A stretch of 64,000 bases of DNA from Lactococcus protaetiae (GTDB lineage: Bacteria; Bacillota; Bacilli; Lactobacillales; Streptococcaceae): assembly GCF_006965445.1 (NCBI RefSeq), contig NZ_CP041356.1, positions 1,116,001 to 1,180,000 on the forward strand, given 5' to 3'. The first letter of the stretch is position 1. Each line of letters opens with the position of its first letter. The notes beneath the pieces were generated by a model, which ran no database searches, had not been told where the DNA came from, and was given only the letters and a program-made list of their open reading frames with translations. Below are positions 26,572-34,996 of the stretch, in pieces. Made by a program: the position numbers and the translations under genes.

Positions 26572-26603
26572 TCAAACAGTCTTTCAAAGGCTGTTTTTTT
26601 TAA
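26572..26603 (+). terminator. Intrinsic terminator
   Basis: AACAGTCTTTCAAAGGCTGTT followed by T8 falls just after the coiled-coil gene stop codon. Confidence 0.7.
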
Positions 26604-26616
26604 TGGAGTAAATAAA

Positions 26617-26946
26617 ATGGTAACTATTGCAGAGCGACTTTCAGATTTAAGACATATGAATAATTTAACTCAAAATCAAGTATGTGATGCTTTGGGTTTG
26701 ACTGAAAGAACGTATATCAGATATGAAAGAGGGCAGACAAAGCCTGATACAGAATTATTGATTCGCTTTTCTGAGTTTTATAACAAAAACTTATTTTGGA
26801 TTCTAGGGCTTACTGAGCAAATGGAAATATTCAATTTTGTGATGGACGTTTTGGAGCAAAATGCAAAATATGGCGATTCAAATGGTTTACGTTCAAGAGC
26901 TTGTTTGGAATATATGGAGCAATGCTTTGTGGCGAGAGGAATATAG
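26617..26946 (+). CDS. XRE-family helix-turn-helix protein
   Basis: The 109-residue protein begins IAERLSDLRHMNNLTQNQVC, then DALGLTERTYIRYERGQTKP, a canonical XRE DNA-binding domain, followed by FYNKNLFWILGLTEQ and a C-terminal helical part. ATG 26617 has SD TGGAGTAA. It overlaps no gene and precedes the next start by 1 bp after its stop. A regulator within the ICE early operon; targets unknown. Confidence 0.75.
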   Translation: MVTIAERLSDLRHMNNLTQNQVCDALGLTERTYIRYERGQTKPDTELLIRFSEFYNKNLFWILGLTEQMEIFNFVMDVLEQNAKYGDSNGLRSRACLEYMEQCFVARGI

Positions 26947-26947
26947 G

Positions 26948-27499
26948 ATGACTAATATATTTGAAGAAATTAAACGACCAGACAATGGTCCTATTACTGA
27001 ACTCAATAATAATATGCAGGCTGTTTTGAACCAGTACCGCAAAATGCGAAACTATGCTACCAAGCTTGAAGAACAAAATAGTGAGTTGAAGTCTGAAATA
27101 ACAAAATTGGCAATAGAACTATGTGGTTTGGATGAAGAAGCCCTGCCAATAGTTCCGCAGTTTATGGCGGATTATATTGAGAAATGCAAAGCTGGAAATG
27201 AATGGTATGGTTATGCATTCGCTTTAGAGTCAGACGATTTTCTAAGTCCTGATGATTCTGAGCTTGAAAAAGTCAAGAAAGAACGTGATGAATTAATTCA
27301 TACATTAATTTATATAAGTGCTGCCGCAAACATTAATCAAAATATTGTTGAAGGAAATATTGCCGATAGTAAACTTGCTGAGTTAGCTAAAACTCAAAAA
27401 AATGCAGCTGATTATATCGAAAAAGTGACTGGAAGAAATATTGAAGATGTGCTGGCTGAAAATGAAGCACTTGCAGCGATTGAAGAGGGAAAGAAATGA
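26948..27499 (+). CDS. Hypothetical coiled-coil protein
   Basis: The 183-residue protein starts at ATG 26948 (AGGAATATAGG before it). A long coiled coil (NMQAVLNQYRKMRNYATKLE, EQNSELKSEITKLAIEL) is followed by an acidic second half. No known domain. The next gene overlaps by 4 bp (ATGA), so they are coupled. Confidence 0.6.
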   Translation: MTNIFEEIKRPDNGPITELNNNMQAVLNQYRKMRNYATKLEEQNSELKSEITKLAIELCGLDEEALPIVPQFMADYIEKCKAGNEWYGYAFALESDDFLSPDDSELEKVKKERDELIHTLIYISAAANINQNIVEGNIADSKLAELAKTQKNAADYIEKVTGRNIEDVLAENEALAAIEEGKK

Positions 27500-27750
27500 T
27501 AAAAGCTAAGAACAAAGAGACGACGATGTATGTGATTGAGAGTACAACAAAGTTTTTAGAGGGATATTATACAGGAAAATCATTTATGGTTCAGAGAAGT
27601 AGATATGCGGTCTTTTCTAGAGTTAAAAGTATGGCTAAAACTTATTCTAGTAGAAAACGTGCTGAAAATGCCTTAGAAAGCCTAATAAATTGGGCAGAAA
27701 ATATTTATGGGAATGATTTAATTTGTGTTGTTGAATTAAAAAAATCTTGA
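27496..27750 (+). CDS. Small hypothetical protein
   Basis: The 84-residue basic protein starts inside the previous gene's stop (ATGA). It reads VIESTTKFLEGYYTGKSFMV and a C-terminal helix ENALESLINWAENIYG. Unknown family. A terminator follows. Confidence 0.55.
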   Translation: MIKAKNKETTMYVIESTTKFLEGYYTGKSFMVQRSRYAVFSRVKSMAKTYSSRKRAENALESLINWAENIYGNDLICVVELKKS

Positions 27751-27787
27751 CCTGAACAAGTCATAAAAAGGTTTATTTACTCCTAAT

Positions 27788-27824
27788 GATTGCTTTCTCA
27801 CCAATTGAGAGAGCAATTTTTTAT
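27788..27824 (+). terminator. Intrinsic terminator
   Basis: ATTGCTTTCTC and GAGAGAGCAAT form a near-perfect stem with T6. Confidence 0.85.
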
Positions 27825-27827
27825 TGA

Positions 27828-27880
27828 GCGGAAAAAGGATTCTCGGTTGAATAAAGTGAGTTCGATTCTCACTTTCCGCA
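27828..27880 (+). ncRNA. tRNA-like element lacking an anticodon arm
   Basis: The 7-bp acceptor GCGGAAA/TTTCCGC (27828-27834/27873-27879) is perfect, followed by an A discriminator. The T arm is perfect: GTGAG, loop TTCGATT, CTCAC. Between them is one small arm, ATTC-TCGGTT-GAAT, whose loop holds the GG of a D loop. No room remains for an anticodon arm (21 nt instead of about 41). It lies in the 5' region of the next gene, right after a terminator. It is either a decayed tRNA or a deliberate tRNA mimic. Confidence 0.6.
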
Positions 27881-27916
27881 TAAGTGCGTACAAAATTAAG
27901 TGAAAGGAAAAAAGAA

Positions 27917-28183
27917 ATGAAATTATCCTCACAATGCTTTCAAGCAGAAAAAGAGTGTAGGGAAATTTACGTCCGTTTTGAAACAAGTCGTTGTCTAGAT
28001 TGGGATAAGTCACAAGCATTACGTGAAGCTTATGATAAAGCCATATTAAGCCTTAAACATCTAAAAGAGCTTTATCCTAACCTTTATAAGATTTATAAAA
28101 CATATGAAATAAAAATCACTGGTTCATACAATAACGCAGTGATTTTTTTATGGAATGAAAGGAAAAACAAAAATTATGCCTAA
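27917..28183 (+). CDS. Small hypothetical protein
   Basis: The 88-residue protein starts at ATG 27917 behind GAAAGGAAAA. It is helical and rich in Lys/Tyr (SLKHLKELYPNLYKIYKTYE). Unknown family. It overlaps the next gene slightly. Confidence 0.55.
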   Translation: MKLSSQCFQAEKECREIYVRFETSRCLDWDKSQALREAYDKAILSLKHLKELYPNLYKIYKTYEIKITGSYNNAVIFLWNERKNKNYA

Positions 28184-28445
28184 AATCAAAACACAAGTAG
28201 AAGCTCTGAATTTAATATTAGATATTTCATGTGGAAAGTCAATTCCTTTACGGGTAGATATTGCGCTTTCAGAAGAAGAACTTGAAAAAAAGATTCCTGA
28301 CCTTGATGATTTTGAGCGTTCAATTCAAGAAGCTATTAAAAAGCAGTATTTGTTAGAACGACTCGCTAAGGAAAGAGAAGACTGTCACCGATTGGTTGAA
28401 GAAGCCTTTGAACGTGGAAAAGAAAAGATTTTAGCGGGTGAGTAA
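28176..28445 (+). CDS. Small hypothetical helical protein
   Basis: About 89 residues from ATG 28176 (ATG 28155 in the same frame is the alternative). It contains DISCGKSIPLRVDIALSEEE and a charged C-terminal helix, KEREDCHRLVEEAFERGKEK. Function unknown. It is part of the ICE early operon. Confidence 0.55.
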   Translation: MPKIKTQVEALNLILDISCGKSIPLRVDIALSEEELEKKIPDLDDFERSIQEAIKKQYLLERLAKEREDCHRLVEEAFERGKEKILAGE

Positions 28446-28447
28446 CA

Positions 28448-28699
28448 ATGGGTAAAATTGCTAAGGAAGAAAGAGAATATCTAGCTCGTTCTGTGAAAAA
28501 TTTATCGCAATGTCAGCGTAATTTGGAAGAACTCTAATTAAGAATTCAAGATGATAATGAAATTTCTGAAAGTTTTAAAAATAATGTTTCTACAGGACTT
28601 CTAATAGTTCATCTTGTCCAAGTGACTATTCTTGATGAATATGCGGTTGATTTTCCAAAATTATCAGCATTTCTAAAAGATAATATAAAAGACTTATAA
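28448..28699 (+). pseudogene. Small ICE gene with in-frame TAA
   Basis: Starting 2 bp after the previous stop, the frame reads KIAKEEREYLARSVKNLSQC, then QRNLEEL, TAA (28535-28537), then continues sensibly as LRIQDDNEISESFKNNVSTG and LLIVHLVQVTILDEY to a stop at 28697. One nonsense change (CAA to TAA would do) explains it. Original length 83 residues; family unknown. Confidence 0.55.
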
Positions 28700-28755
28700 A
28701 TTAAAGAAATTGACCGCAAAGTCAATAAACTATAACTCTAAAAAAGAGAGGAAAT

Positions 28756-28875
28756 ATGCTAGAAAAAGTGAAAGATATACCACCTAAAATACTGTTAGTT
28801 AACGGTAATCAAAAACAATGGCTTCGAAATCATCCTGATTTTGGAGTTTTTATTGAACAAAAAATGAAAAAATAG
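28756..28875 (+). CDS. Very small hypothetical protein, 39 residues
   Basis: AGAGAGG precedes ATG 28756. The product begins MLEKVKDIPPKILLVNGNQK and ends FGVFIEQKMKK. It lies in the run of small genes before the DUF961 pair and has good start signals. Unknown role. Confidence 0.5.
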   Translation: MLEKVKDIPPKILLVNGNQKQWLRNHPDFGVFIEQKMKK

Positions 28876-28885
28876 GAGAAAAAAG

Positions 28886-29224
28886 ATGTCCCAATTAACA
28901 GAAATCAAAACGCCGACTAGAGATTTTACAGATGATGGTCGGATTTTCGTATCACCAAATTATGTGACGATTCCACGTACAAAAACAGTTCCAGAGCATT
29001 ATGTTTTTGTTGCAATGGGGTCAGGTCAAAAGAACTTTCGTGTTGTTACCTTTGATACAAGTGTTCCCTCGCAAGATGTGCTTGCAAAATCAGCGGTAGG
29101 GGGTCGAATTGAATTAGAGGTTAGTGAGCTTGTACTGATTGACTTTAATTTTATTGAAAATGGCGTATCAAAAAATCAAGTTGCTGTAAAAGTTGAAGCG
29201 TTTAAAATCAAAGGAGGTAAATAA
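28886..29224 (+). CDS. DUF961 protein, Tn916 Orf23-like
   Basis: The 112-residue protein contains DFTDDGRIFVSPNYVTIPRT and ELVLIDFNFIENGVSKNQVA, typical of the DUF961 family that stands as two adjacent genes (orf23, orf22) just before the FtsK-like gene in Tn916-type ICEs. SD AGGAG. The function is not established, but the family is a reliable marker of this ICE class. Confidence 0.75.
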   Translation: MSQLTEIKTPTRDFTDDGRIFVSPNYVTIPRTKTVPEHYVFVAMGSGQKNFRVVTFDTSVPSQDVLAKSAVGGRIELEVSELVLIDFNFIENGVSKNQVAVKVEAFKIKGGK

Positions 29225-29226
29225 TT

Positions 29227-29721
29227 ATGGCAAAATATGGTGTTGAAGAATTTAAAGACGGTCAACCAATTAAATATCCGATTAATGCAGAGGCAACATA
29301 TGGTATTTTAACTTTTAATGGTTCGGAAATCAATGAGAAATTTGTCTATGTTGATGATGAAGGTGAGATTCATGAGCGCCAAAATGAGCGAGAAACATGG
29401 CTTGCTCAAAACACAGGGGAAATTACAGGTAAGTTTATTCTTGCTTATTCGTCAGAAAAGGCTGATGTTATGGATATTAAAGTACCGCTTGATTTTGACT
29501 TGGAACGCTTGACTTTCGGTCAAAAGCTTAAATTGGTTGGTGCGAGTGCAACGGTTCAAAATGCACAGAAAGAGGAGAAAGTTACTACTCGAAATGGAGA
29601 ACAAATCCGATTAGTTCCGTGTAAAGTCTTTCCTGTTCAAGTGGAAAATGTGGAAGTGATAACAGATAAACCACAGTCACAAAATCCAACAAAAACAGAA
29701 CAAACTCCGAAAAATAATTAA
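29227..29721 (+). CDS. DUF961 protein, Tn916 Orf22-like
   Basis: The 164-residue partner of the previous gene, 2 bp apart: KYGVEEFKDGQPIKYPINAE, a beta-rich body, KVPLDFDLERLTFGQKLKLV, and a disordered tail (PQSQNPTKTEQTPKNN). Longer than Orf22 by its tail. It is followed by tcpA. Confidence 0.7.
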   Translation: MAKYGVEEFKDGQPIKYPINAEATYGILTFNGSEINEKFVYVDDEGEIHERQNERETWLAQNTGEITGKFILAYSSEKADVMDIKVPLDFDLERLTFGQKLKLVGASATVQNAQKEEKVTTRNGEQIRLVPCKVFPVQVENVEVITDKPQSQNPTKTEQTPKNN

Positions 29722-29731
29722 GGGGAAGTAA

Positions 29732-31342
29732 ATGAATAAAATATTTGCGAAAGGGCACCGTTTGCGTAATAGGGATAGGTTTATTCCTTACTGGCTGGCT
29801 TCTATTGTCGGTGTTCCTTTTTTGCTTGTGTTTGTAGGGCTGTGTTATGGTTTATATTTTACTTTAATGGGGCAATGGGTAGTGATGGGAGGAATTGCTA
29901 CCGTTGTTCTTTTGATTTTTGTTTTTATTGTTTACAAACTCTATGTTAAAGCATTAGTAAAAATTCCTTTTTTCTTGCACCGTTATAGAGAATTTCTTTT
30001 GTGGCGTTTTATGTTTCAAAACGCTTTTTATTTTACTAAACAGGTTAAAAGTTCTAATGGAACAAGGACAAAAACCAAATTTCCCAAAGTCTATTTAAAA
30101 CAGGAAAAATATGCTTTGTCAGTATCCTTCCAACTAGAAGGTATTAAGTTTCAAGACCGTTTTTTAAAAATCGGTGGAGAGTTAGAAACCATGTTTTCGG
30201 CGGATATGATGGGAAATACAGACGAAAAAGCCTTTATTACATATCATTATGCGATTGATTCAATCAGAAGTCGAATTTCAGCTAAAGAGGTTCAGGCAAC
30301 GATTGAGCAAGGAGTAAAGCTTTCAGAAACAGATGTTTGGGATTTTGTGCATGATCCTCATTTATTGGTTGCTGGTGGAATTGGTGGCGGTAAAACGGTA
30401 TTTCTACGTTCGCTTTTAGTCGGTTTACTTCGCTTAGGTCGTGTAGAAATTTTAGACCCTAAACAAGCAGATTTTGTTTCTTTAGAAAAACTTCCAGTTT
30501 TAAAAGGTCGGGTAACTTGGGAAACGGAGGAGATGGGGCAACGTTTGATTGATATTAATTCAAAAATGGATAAACGTTATGAGTTAATGCGTCAACGTTC
30601 AGAAGAACGAGGAGAGGAAGAACTGGGCGCTTTTTATAAATATGATTGTGACCCTGTTTTTGTTTTGATTGATGAATTTCCTTCTTTAGTTTCTGCTTTG
30701 GAAGATTTACCAATGAATTCAAGTGTCAATTATATGATGGTAATGAGTGCATTAAAACAAATCATATTAAAGGGGCGTCAAGCAGGTTTTTATGTGATTA
30801 TCAGTACTCAAAATGTAAAAGCAGATGATTTACCTTCTACATTTAAAGATAATCTGATGTTGCGTATTACTTTAGGGCGTGTTTCGTCCTTTACGTACGA
30901 TACTTTGTTTGGTGAAGAAAATAGAAATAAACAGTTTAAATATATCGAAAAAATAGGGGCAGAGCGTATTTTTGGAAGAGGATATTATGGTGTTTTTGGT
31001 CGTCCAGCGAAAGAATTTTATGCTCCACTACTTCCTGATTCAAAAGACTTTAATTTTTATAATGATTTTAAGGCTTTAGAACGAAAAGAGGAAGAAGAAG
31101 GACAGCAGAAAGTTTCGGTGGAAAAACGCTATAAACAATCTGAACTCTTAGCGCTTCTTTCGGTTCCTCGCAGTACGATTAAAAAAATAGAAGAATTATT
31201 AAAAGATAATCAGTATCAATTGACAGGGAACGGCTATTCTAAACAAGAGCTAGAACTATTTAGAAAAATTTTAAGTCAACGTGATGAAACAGGACAGACC
31301 TTGCGAGATGTCGTAAGTGAAATTGTTTCAACAGTAGTATAA
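29732..31342 (+). CDS. tcpA: TcpA: FtsK/SpoIIIE-type conjugation coupling ATPase (Tn916 Orf21-like)
   Basis: The 536-residue protein has two N-terminal membrane helices (about 18-70). A cytosolic FtsK-like motor domain follows, with Walker A AGGIGGGKTVFLRSLLVG (near residue 214) and Walker B PVFVLIDEFPSLV (near 313), and a sensor region STQNVKADDLPSTFKDNLML. It delivers the relaxase-DNA complex to the mating channel. The region after it is the expected oriT, and the relaxase gene follows. A C-terminal winged-helix-like part (YKQSELLALLSVPRSTIKKI) may contact DNA. Confidence 0.92.
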   Translation: MNKIFAKGHRLRNRDRFIPYWLASIVGVPFLLVFVGLCYGLYFTLMGQWVVMGGIATVVLLIFVFIVYKLYVKALVKIPFFLHRYREFLLWRFMFQNAFYFTKQVKSSNGTRTKTKFPKVYLKQEKYALSVSFQLEGIKFQDRFLKIGGELETMFSADMMGNTDEKAFITYHYAIDSIRSRISAKEVQATIEQGVKLSETDVWDFVHDPHLLVAGGIGGGKTVFLRSLLVGLLRLGRVEILDPKQADFVSLEKLPVLKGRVTWETEEMGQRLIDINSKMDKRYELMRQRSEERGEEELGAFYKYDCDPVFVLIDEFPSLVSALEDLPMNSSVNYMMVMSALKQIILKGRQAGFYVIISTQNVKADDLPSTFKDNLMLRITLGRVSSFTYDTLFGEENRNKQFKYIEKIGAERIFGRGYYGVFGRPAKEFYAPLLPDSKDFNFYNDFKALERKEEEEGQQKVSVEKRYKQSELLALLSVPRSTIKKIEELLKDNQYQLTGNGYSKQELELFRKILSQRDETGQTLRDVVSEIVSTVV

Positions 31343-31714
31343 AAAAGTAGCGCTCCTGTTGGCTTCATTCCGAGTAATGACAAGCGCAATAGTGAGGGAA
31401 AAAGTATCCTTTACTTGTCTAAACGCCGATGTAATGAGCGTAGTGAGCGAAGCGAAACGGAGCGAGTTCAAGGTGGAGAGGCTAGGAAAGGTCTTTTTGC
31501 CTTGCGTTAAATGGAGCGCAGGAGTTCGAGGAAATGAAGGTGTACAGGAGATGTGCGGACAGGCTTTGCCTGTTCCGCACACAGCACCCTGTACCTCGTC
31601 GAGTAACACGAGGTACAGGTAGTACACAATGCTCACAAACCGTATGACTAAGCGCTTAAAACTGTGAACTCCTAAGTTTTAATAAAAAATTTAAAAAAAT
31701 AAGAGGATTTATAA
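31343..31714. other. Candidate oriT region between tcpA and the relaxase
   Basis: This 372-bp gene-free stretch is locally GC-rich and full of secondary structure. Hairpin 1 is GTGCGGACAGGC/GCCTGTTCCGCAC (31553-31580, one bulge). Hairpin 2 is CCTGTACCTCGT/ACGAGGTACAGG (31588-31619, 12 bp perfect, loop CGAGTAAC). Short GAGCG repeats lie near 31436-31470. In Tn916 oriT lies between orf21 and orf20, the same place. The nick site is not identified. The small frames here look spurious. Confidence 0.65.
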
Positions 31715-33076
31715 ATGGATTTGCTTAAAGTTCGTAAATCATTTGGACTTTCACAAAATGATATTGTAAAAATAACAGGATTGTCAAAGTCAATGGTTTC
31801 AATGATTGATAAAGGTGAAAGAAAGTTAAGTGAAGAAAAAACAGAGCTTTTAAAAAGTTATCTCTATCAAAAACCAAAAGCTGATGTTACAGCTATGATT
31901 GATTATCTCGTCATTCGATTTAAAACATTGAATTATAAAAAAGTGATTAATGAACTTTTAAAAATTCCTGATTTTCGTTTTGAACAAGGTCAATATGGTG
32001 GTACAGGTTATCCTTTTCGTGTTGAATATGGTGAAATTAAAGTATTTTACCATAATACAGATATTGATATGGGAACACGCTTAGAGTTAAAAGGGAGCGC
32101 TTGTCGCCTGTTTGAACACTTTTTAGAAGAACAAAACCGAACTTGGCAAGATTTCTTGTCCGAGGTTATTGATTTTTCTTATTCAATGACGAAGGTAAAC
32201 GGTGAGTTAAGTGAAAATGACGCACAAAATTTTTTAAAATTTAATCGAATAGACCTTGCCTTAGATGAACGATTCAACGAAAGAGGAAATTACAATCTCA
32301 TGCACCTTTGGGAAAAGGTAAGAAACGAGCAAATTGAGATGAAGCTTAAAGGCTTTCGCCCAGAGGAAAATTTTAAAATAAGTGAAGGTATGCTTAAATC
32401 ATTAGGCATTTCTTTATATTTTGGAGCGATTCAAAGTTCGATTCGGCTTAATTTTTATGAGAAAGACCGTGAACAAGCGTTTAGACGAAATATCCCTGTT
32501 GAGGACATTCAAGAGATTTTTGGTTATAAAAACAGATATGAGATTCGCTTGAAAGATGATAAAGCAAGACAGGTGATAGAGGATTTCGTGAGGTCTATCC
32601 CTCTGTATGATTTAGGGGTCGGTATCATTATGGACTATTTACAGGTTTTTGATGAAACAGGGCGTCCTGATAGAGCTTGGTATGATGTTTTTGGAAGGAA
32701 TAAAAGTTATCGTTTTTTCACTCAACCCACAGAGGAGAGCCTTGAAAAACGCCGCTCTTGGTTTGACCGCCAATTGAAGCGTTCATTATATATTGAAGCA
32801 AGAATTGCTCGTGAAACAGGACGTTCATATGTTGGAGAATTAGTTTCAGAATATCAACCTGATGAAGAAGATGAAAAAATAATTCAGCGTGATGTTGAAC
32901 GGATAAAAAATCGTGATTTTGAACATGAAGCAAGAAGTACATCAGAAGGACAAGCCCTTTTGCGCGCCTTAGGAAAAGATGACGGTCAATTTGTGAGTGA
33001 GACTTATAAGCGGATTGGCAAAAAGAGCGAAGCAGGGCGAAAATTCTTAGAAGCCATAGGAGAAAATGATGAGTAA
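31715..33076 (+). CDS. MobT-type relaxase (Rep_trans family, Tn916 Orf20-like)
   Basis: Of 453 residues, an N-terminal XRE helix-turn-helix (residues 1-50: VRKSFGLSQNDIVKITGLSK) is followed by a rolling-circle Rep_trans domain with FKFNRIDLALDERFN, SIRLNFYEKDREQAFR and NRYEIRLKDDKARQVIEDFV. Such enzymes nick oriT and carry the strand, and also support rolling-circle replication of the circular ICE. A charged C-terminal tail is longer than in Tn916 Orf20. The next gene overlaps by 11 bp. Confidence 0.9.
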   Translation: MDLLKVRKSFGLSQNDIVKITGLSKSMVSMIDKGERKLSEEKTELLKSYLYQKPKADVTAMIDYLVIRFKTLNYKKVINELLKIPDFRFEQGQYGGTGYPFRVEYGEIKVFYHNTDIDMGTRLELKGSACRLFEHFLEEQNRTWQDFLSEVIDFSYSMTKVNGELSENDAQNFLKFNRIDLALDERFNERGNYNLMHLWEKVRNEQIEMKLKGFRPEENFKISEGMLKSLGISLYFGAIQSSIRLNFYEKDREQAFRRNIPVEDIQEIFGYKNRYEIRLKDDKARQVIEDFVRSIPLYDLGVGIIMDYLQVFDETGRPDRAWYDVFGRNKSYRFFTQPTEESLEKRRSWFDRQLKRSLYIEARIARETGRSYVGELVSEYQPDEEDEKIIQRDVERIKNRDFEHEARSTSEGQALLRALGKDDGQFVSETYKRIGKKSEAGRKFLEAIGENDE

Positions 33077-33332
33077 AGCACAGAGAGATTATGCCGATCA
33101 ATTACGGCAATATATGAACAGTCGGCTTAATCTTCCTGAAGCTCAAAGTTTAAGAATGAAAATAGACGCTCTATCCACGTATCATTATTTACCTGAGAGT
33201 GAAATTTATAGAGAATATATCAAAAAAGCAAGACATTATCCTGTCGCACAACGTTTAAAATGGATAAAACAATATGTGAAAGAATACGACTTATTACTTC
33301 ATCAAGGCTTTTCACCAAAGGTAGAGGAATAG
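33066..33332 (+). CDS. Small basic helical protein
   Basis: The 88-residue protein overlaps the relaxase end. It is Tyr/Arg-rich (LRQYMNSRLNLPEAQSLRMK, HYPVAQRLKWIKQYVKEYD). Coupling to the relaxase suggests a processing or replication accessory, but no family is recognised. Confidence 0.55.
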   Translation: MMSKAQRDYADQLRQYMNSRLNLPEAQSLRMKIDALSTYHYLPESEIYREYIKKARHYPVAQRLKWIKQYVKEYDLLLHQGFSPKVEE

Positions 33333-33361
33333 TAAAAAAGTGAAAAAATCGAGGTAAAACA

Positions 33362-33622
33362 ATGGCATATAACAAAAAAGAAGCACAAACAAAAATTCAA
33401 ACGCTCGGCAGTTTGATGGCAAACAAGAAATATGAGGAAGCTTGGACGTCCGCAGGTGATTTAAATGCTTATTTAAAAGTACATAAGAGTGAGATGTCAG
33501 GTTCAGATTATGAGTTAATTAATGGAACTCTGAAAAGTTTTTATGCAGTGAACAAACAAATTGAAACTGTCGGCAAACGTGCATTTGCGATGGGGAAAAA
33601 AGCCGAAGGAATTCAACTCTAA
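33362..33622 (+). CDS. Small hypothetical helical protein
   Basis: The 86-residue helical protein has KIQTLGSLMANKKYEEAWTS and ELINGTLKSFYAVNKQIETV. It lies 30 bp after the previous gene. Unknown family. Confidence 0.55.
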   Translation: MAYNKKEAQTKIQTLGSLMANKKYEEAWTSAGDLNAYLKVHKSEMSGSDYELINGTLKSFYAVNKQIETVGKRAFAMGKKAEGIQL

Positions 33623-33724
33623 CCACAATAATTAAGGGTGGGGGTGAAAAGCCTTGATGAAGTAATAATAAAGTAAGAGATAAGTTTTCCTGACAAGGAG
33701 GCAAAGAGGGGAGGTAAAGGTCTT

Positions 33725-33940
33725 ATCGCTAGAAAAAAGAAAGTTCAGGAGAACAAGAAAATTATTGATGTCACTGATTATATTGGAGGTCAGGAAAGTT
33801 TAGGAATGTTGCAATTACAATTAGAGTTTTCGCAAATTGATACTGGGCGCCAAGCCAAGCTTGACCCCTATAATGAATTAAACAATGCAAGAGCTTATCA
33901 GAATATGTTGCATTTGAACACTAAATATAAAGGGAGATAA
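33725..33940 (+). CDS. Small protein with an apparent ATC start
   Basis: An open frame of 71 codons is preceded by GGGGAGG and, where ATG is expected, ATC followed by GCT AGA AAA AAG. With Met it would read MARKKKVQENKKIIDVTDYI and then QLQLEFSQIDTGRQAKLDPY. No ATG, GTG or TTG fits upstream. The coding quality and the strong SD argue for a real gene. The start is either a rare AUC codon or a base error. Family unknown. Confidence 0.5.
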   Translation: MARKKKVQENKKIIDVTDYIGGQESLGMLQLQLEFSQIDTGRQAKLDPYNELNNARAYQNMLHLNTKYKGR

Positions 33941-33950
33941 GGAGTATAAA

Positions 33951-34538
33951 ATGTTTACATACATTCTTAAGAAGTTAAGAAATGAAAAAAATCTTACTCA
34001 AAAGCAAATAGCAGAAGACTTAGGAATTTCGCAACCAAATTATCAACAGTGGGAAAGTGGCAAGCGTTCACCAAGTGGGGAAACACTAGAAAGATTAGCA
34101 GATTATTTTCAAGTTAGTACCGACTATTTATTAGGCAGAACTAAAGAAAAAGAAATATTTAGAGGGAAACTGCCAAAGTTACAAATGGCAGAAGAAGCTG
34201 CTTTCATTGAACGTTTGAAACGATTACGAAAAGAAAGAAACTTAAGACAGGTTGACATTGCAGATAAATTAGGAATTAATCAAGTTGCTTACGGTAGAAT
34301 CGAGCTTGGCATTGTGAAGCCCAAAGTAAAACATCTTAGAGTTTTAAGTGAATTTTACAATATTTCAATAGATGATTTACTAGGAAGGTCAATTTCAGAA
34401 AAGGATAATGAATTCCTCTCTCAAAAAGACATCTTCTTATCTCAACTGGAAGAAATAGAACAAATTTCTAATGAAATCATTCAAAAGCAACAGATTCTAG
34501 AAAATAAAATCCAAGCTTTAAAAAAGGAAATCTTATGA
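33951..34538 (+). CDS. Double XRE helix-turn-helix regulator
   Basis: The 195-residue protein carries two complete XRE domains in tandem: NLTQKQIAEDLGISQPNYQQ ... YFQVSTDYLLGRT (residues 14-65) and NLRQVDIADKLGINQVAYGR ... FYNISIDDLLGRS (95-148). A coiled coil (150-195) probably drives dimer formation. Two DNA-binding units in one chain could bridge two operators. It is coupled to the next gene by ATGA overlap. Confidence 0.8.
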   Translation: MFTYILKKLRNEKNLTQKQIAEDLGISQPNYQQWESGKRSPSGETLERLADYFQVSTDYLLGRTKEKEIFRGKLPKLQMAEEAAFIERLKRLRKERNLRQVDIADKLGINQVAYGRIELGIVKPKVKHLRVLSEFYNISIDDLLGRSISEKDNEFLSQKDIFLSQLEEIEQISNEIIQKQQILENKIQALKKEIL

Positions 34539-34996
34539 AAAAAACATTAATTAAAGAAGTAGACAAGTTTACTCCTGTTATTCTTGTTTTATTATTTTTT
34601 ATGTTTGGATTTGTATTAAACGGGCGAATTGCTTCTAATAATTTAAAAGTTAAGCATAGGGCGCAAACTGAAAGCTTTGTAGCCAATAGAAAAATTTCTG
34701 TTAGTGTTGATTTTGAAGGTGCTCAATTTTTTCATGGTATGCCTTTAGAACCTTTAAGAGTTCCAAAAGATAGTGACATTGTTGATTCAGGAGATTATCT
34801 TATTACAACGGTTGTGACATTAGGAAATGGTTCAAAGGTATCGGGTTTTTGGCTGAAAGAAACTCATGTAAAGGTAGAACAACCAGTATATTTTAAAAAC
34901 ATAAATCTGAAAGAAATTAAAAATATTTCATTTTCTAAAAATAAAGGTACGATATATTCTCCTGAAATATTAGAGATAAGGAAGATAGCGGAATGA
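34535..34996 (+). CDS. Single-pass membrane protein of unknown function
   Basis: The 153-residue protein has one helix at about 12-29 (FTPVILVLLFFMFGFVLNGR), then an outside beta-type domain (VSVDFEGAQFFHGMPLEPLR, GSKVSGFWLKETHVKVEQP). It overlaps both neighbours by 4 bp. Not recognised. Confidence 0.6.
   Translation: MKKTLIKEVDKFTPVILVLLFFMFGFVLNGRIASNNLKVKHRAQTESFVANRKISVSVDFEGAQFFHGMPLEPLRVPKDSDIVDSGDYLITTVVTLGNGSKVSGFWLKETHVKVEQPVYFKNINLKEIKNISFSKNKGTIYSPEILEIRKIAE

Noticed and set aside
31359-31636. Two open frames (87 and 102 codons) in the candidate oriT
   Set aside because: They lie on both strands across hairpins with no ribosome site; their apparent coding comes from the GC-rich repeats.
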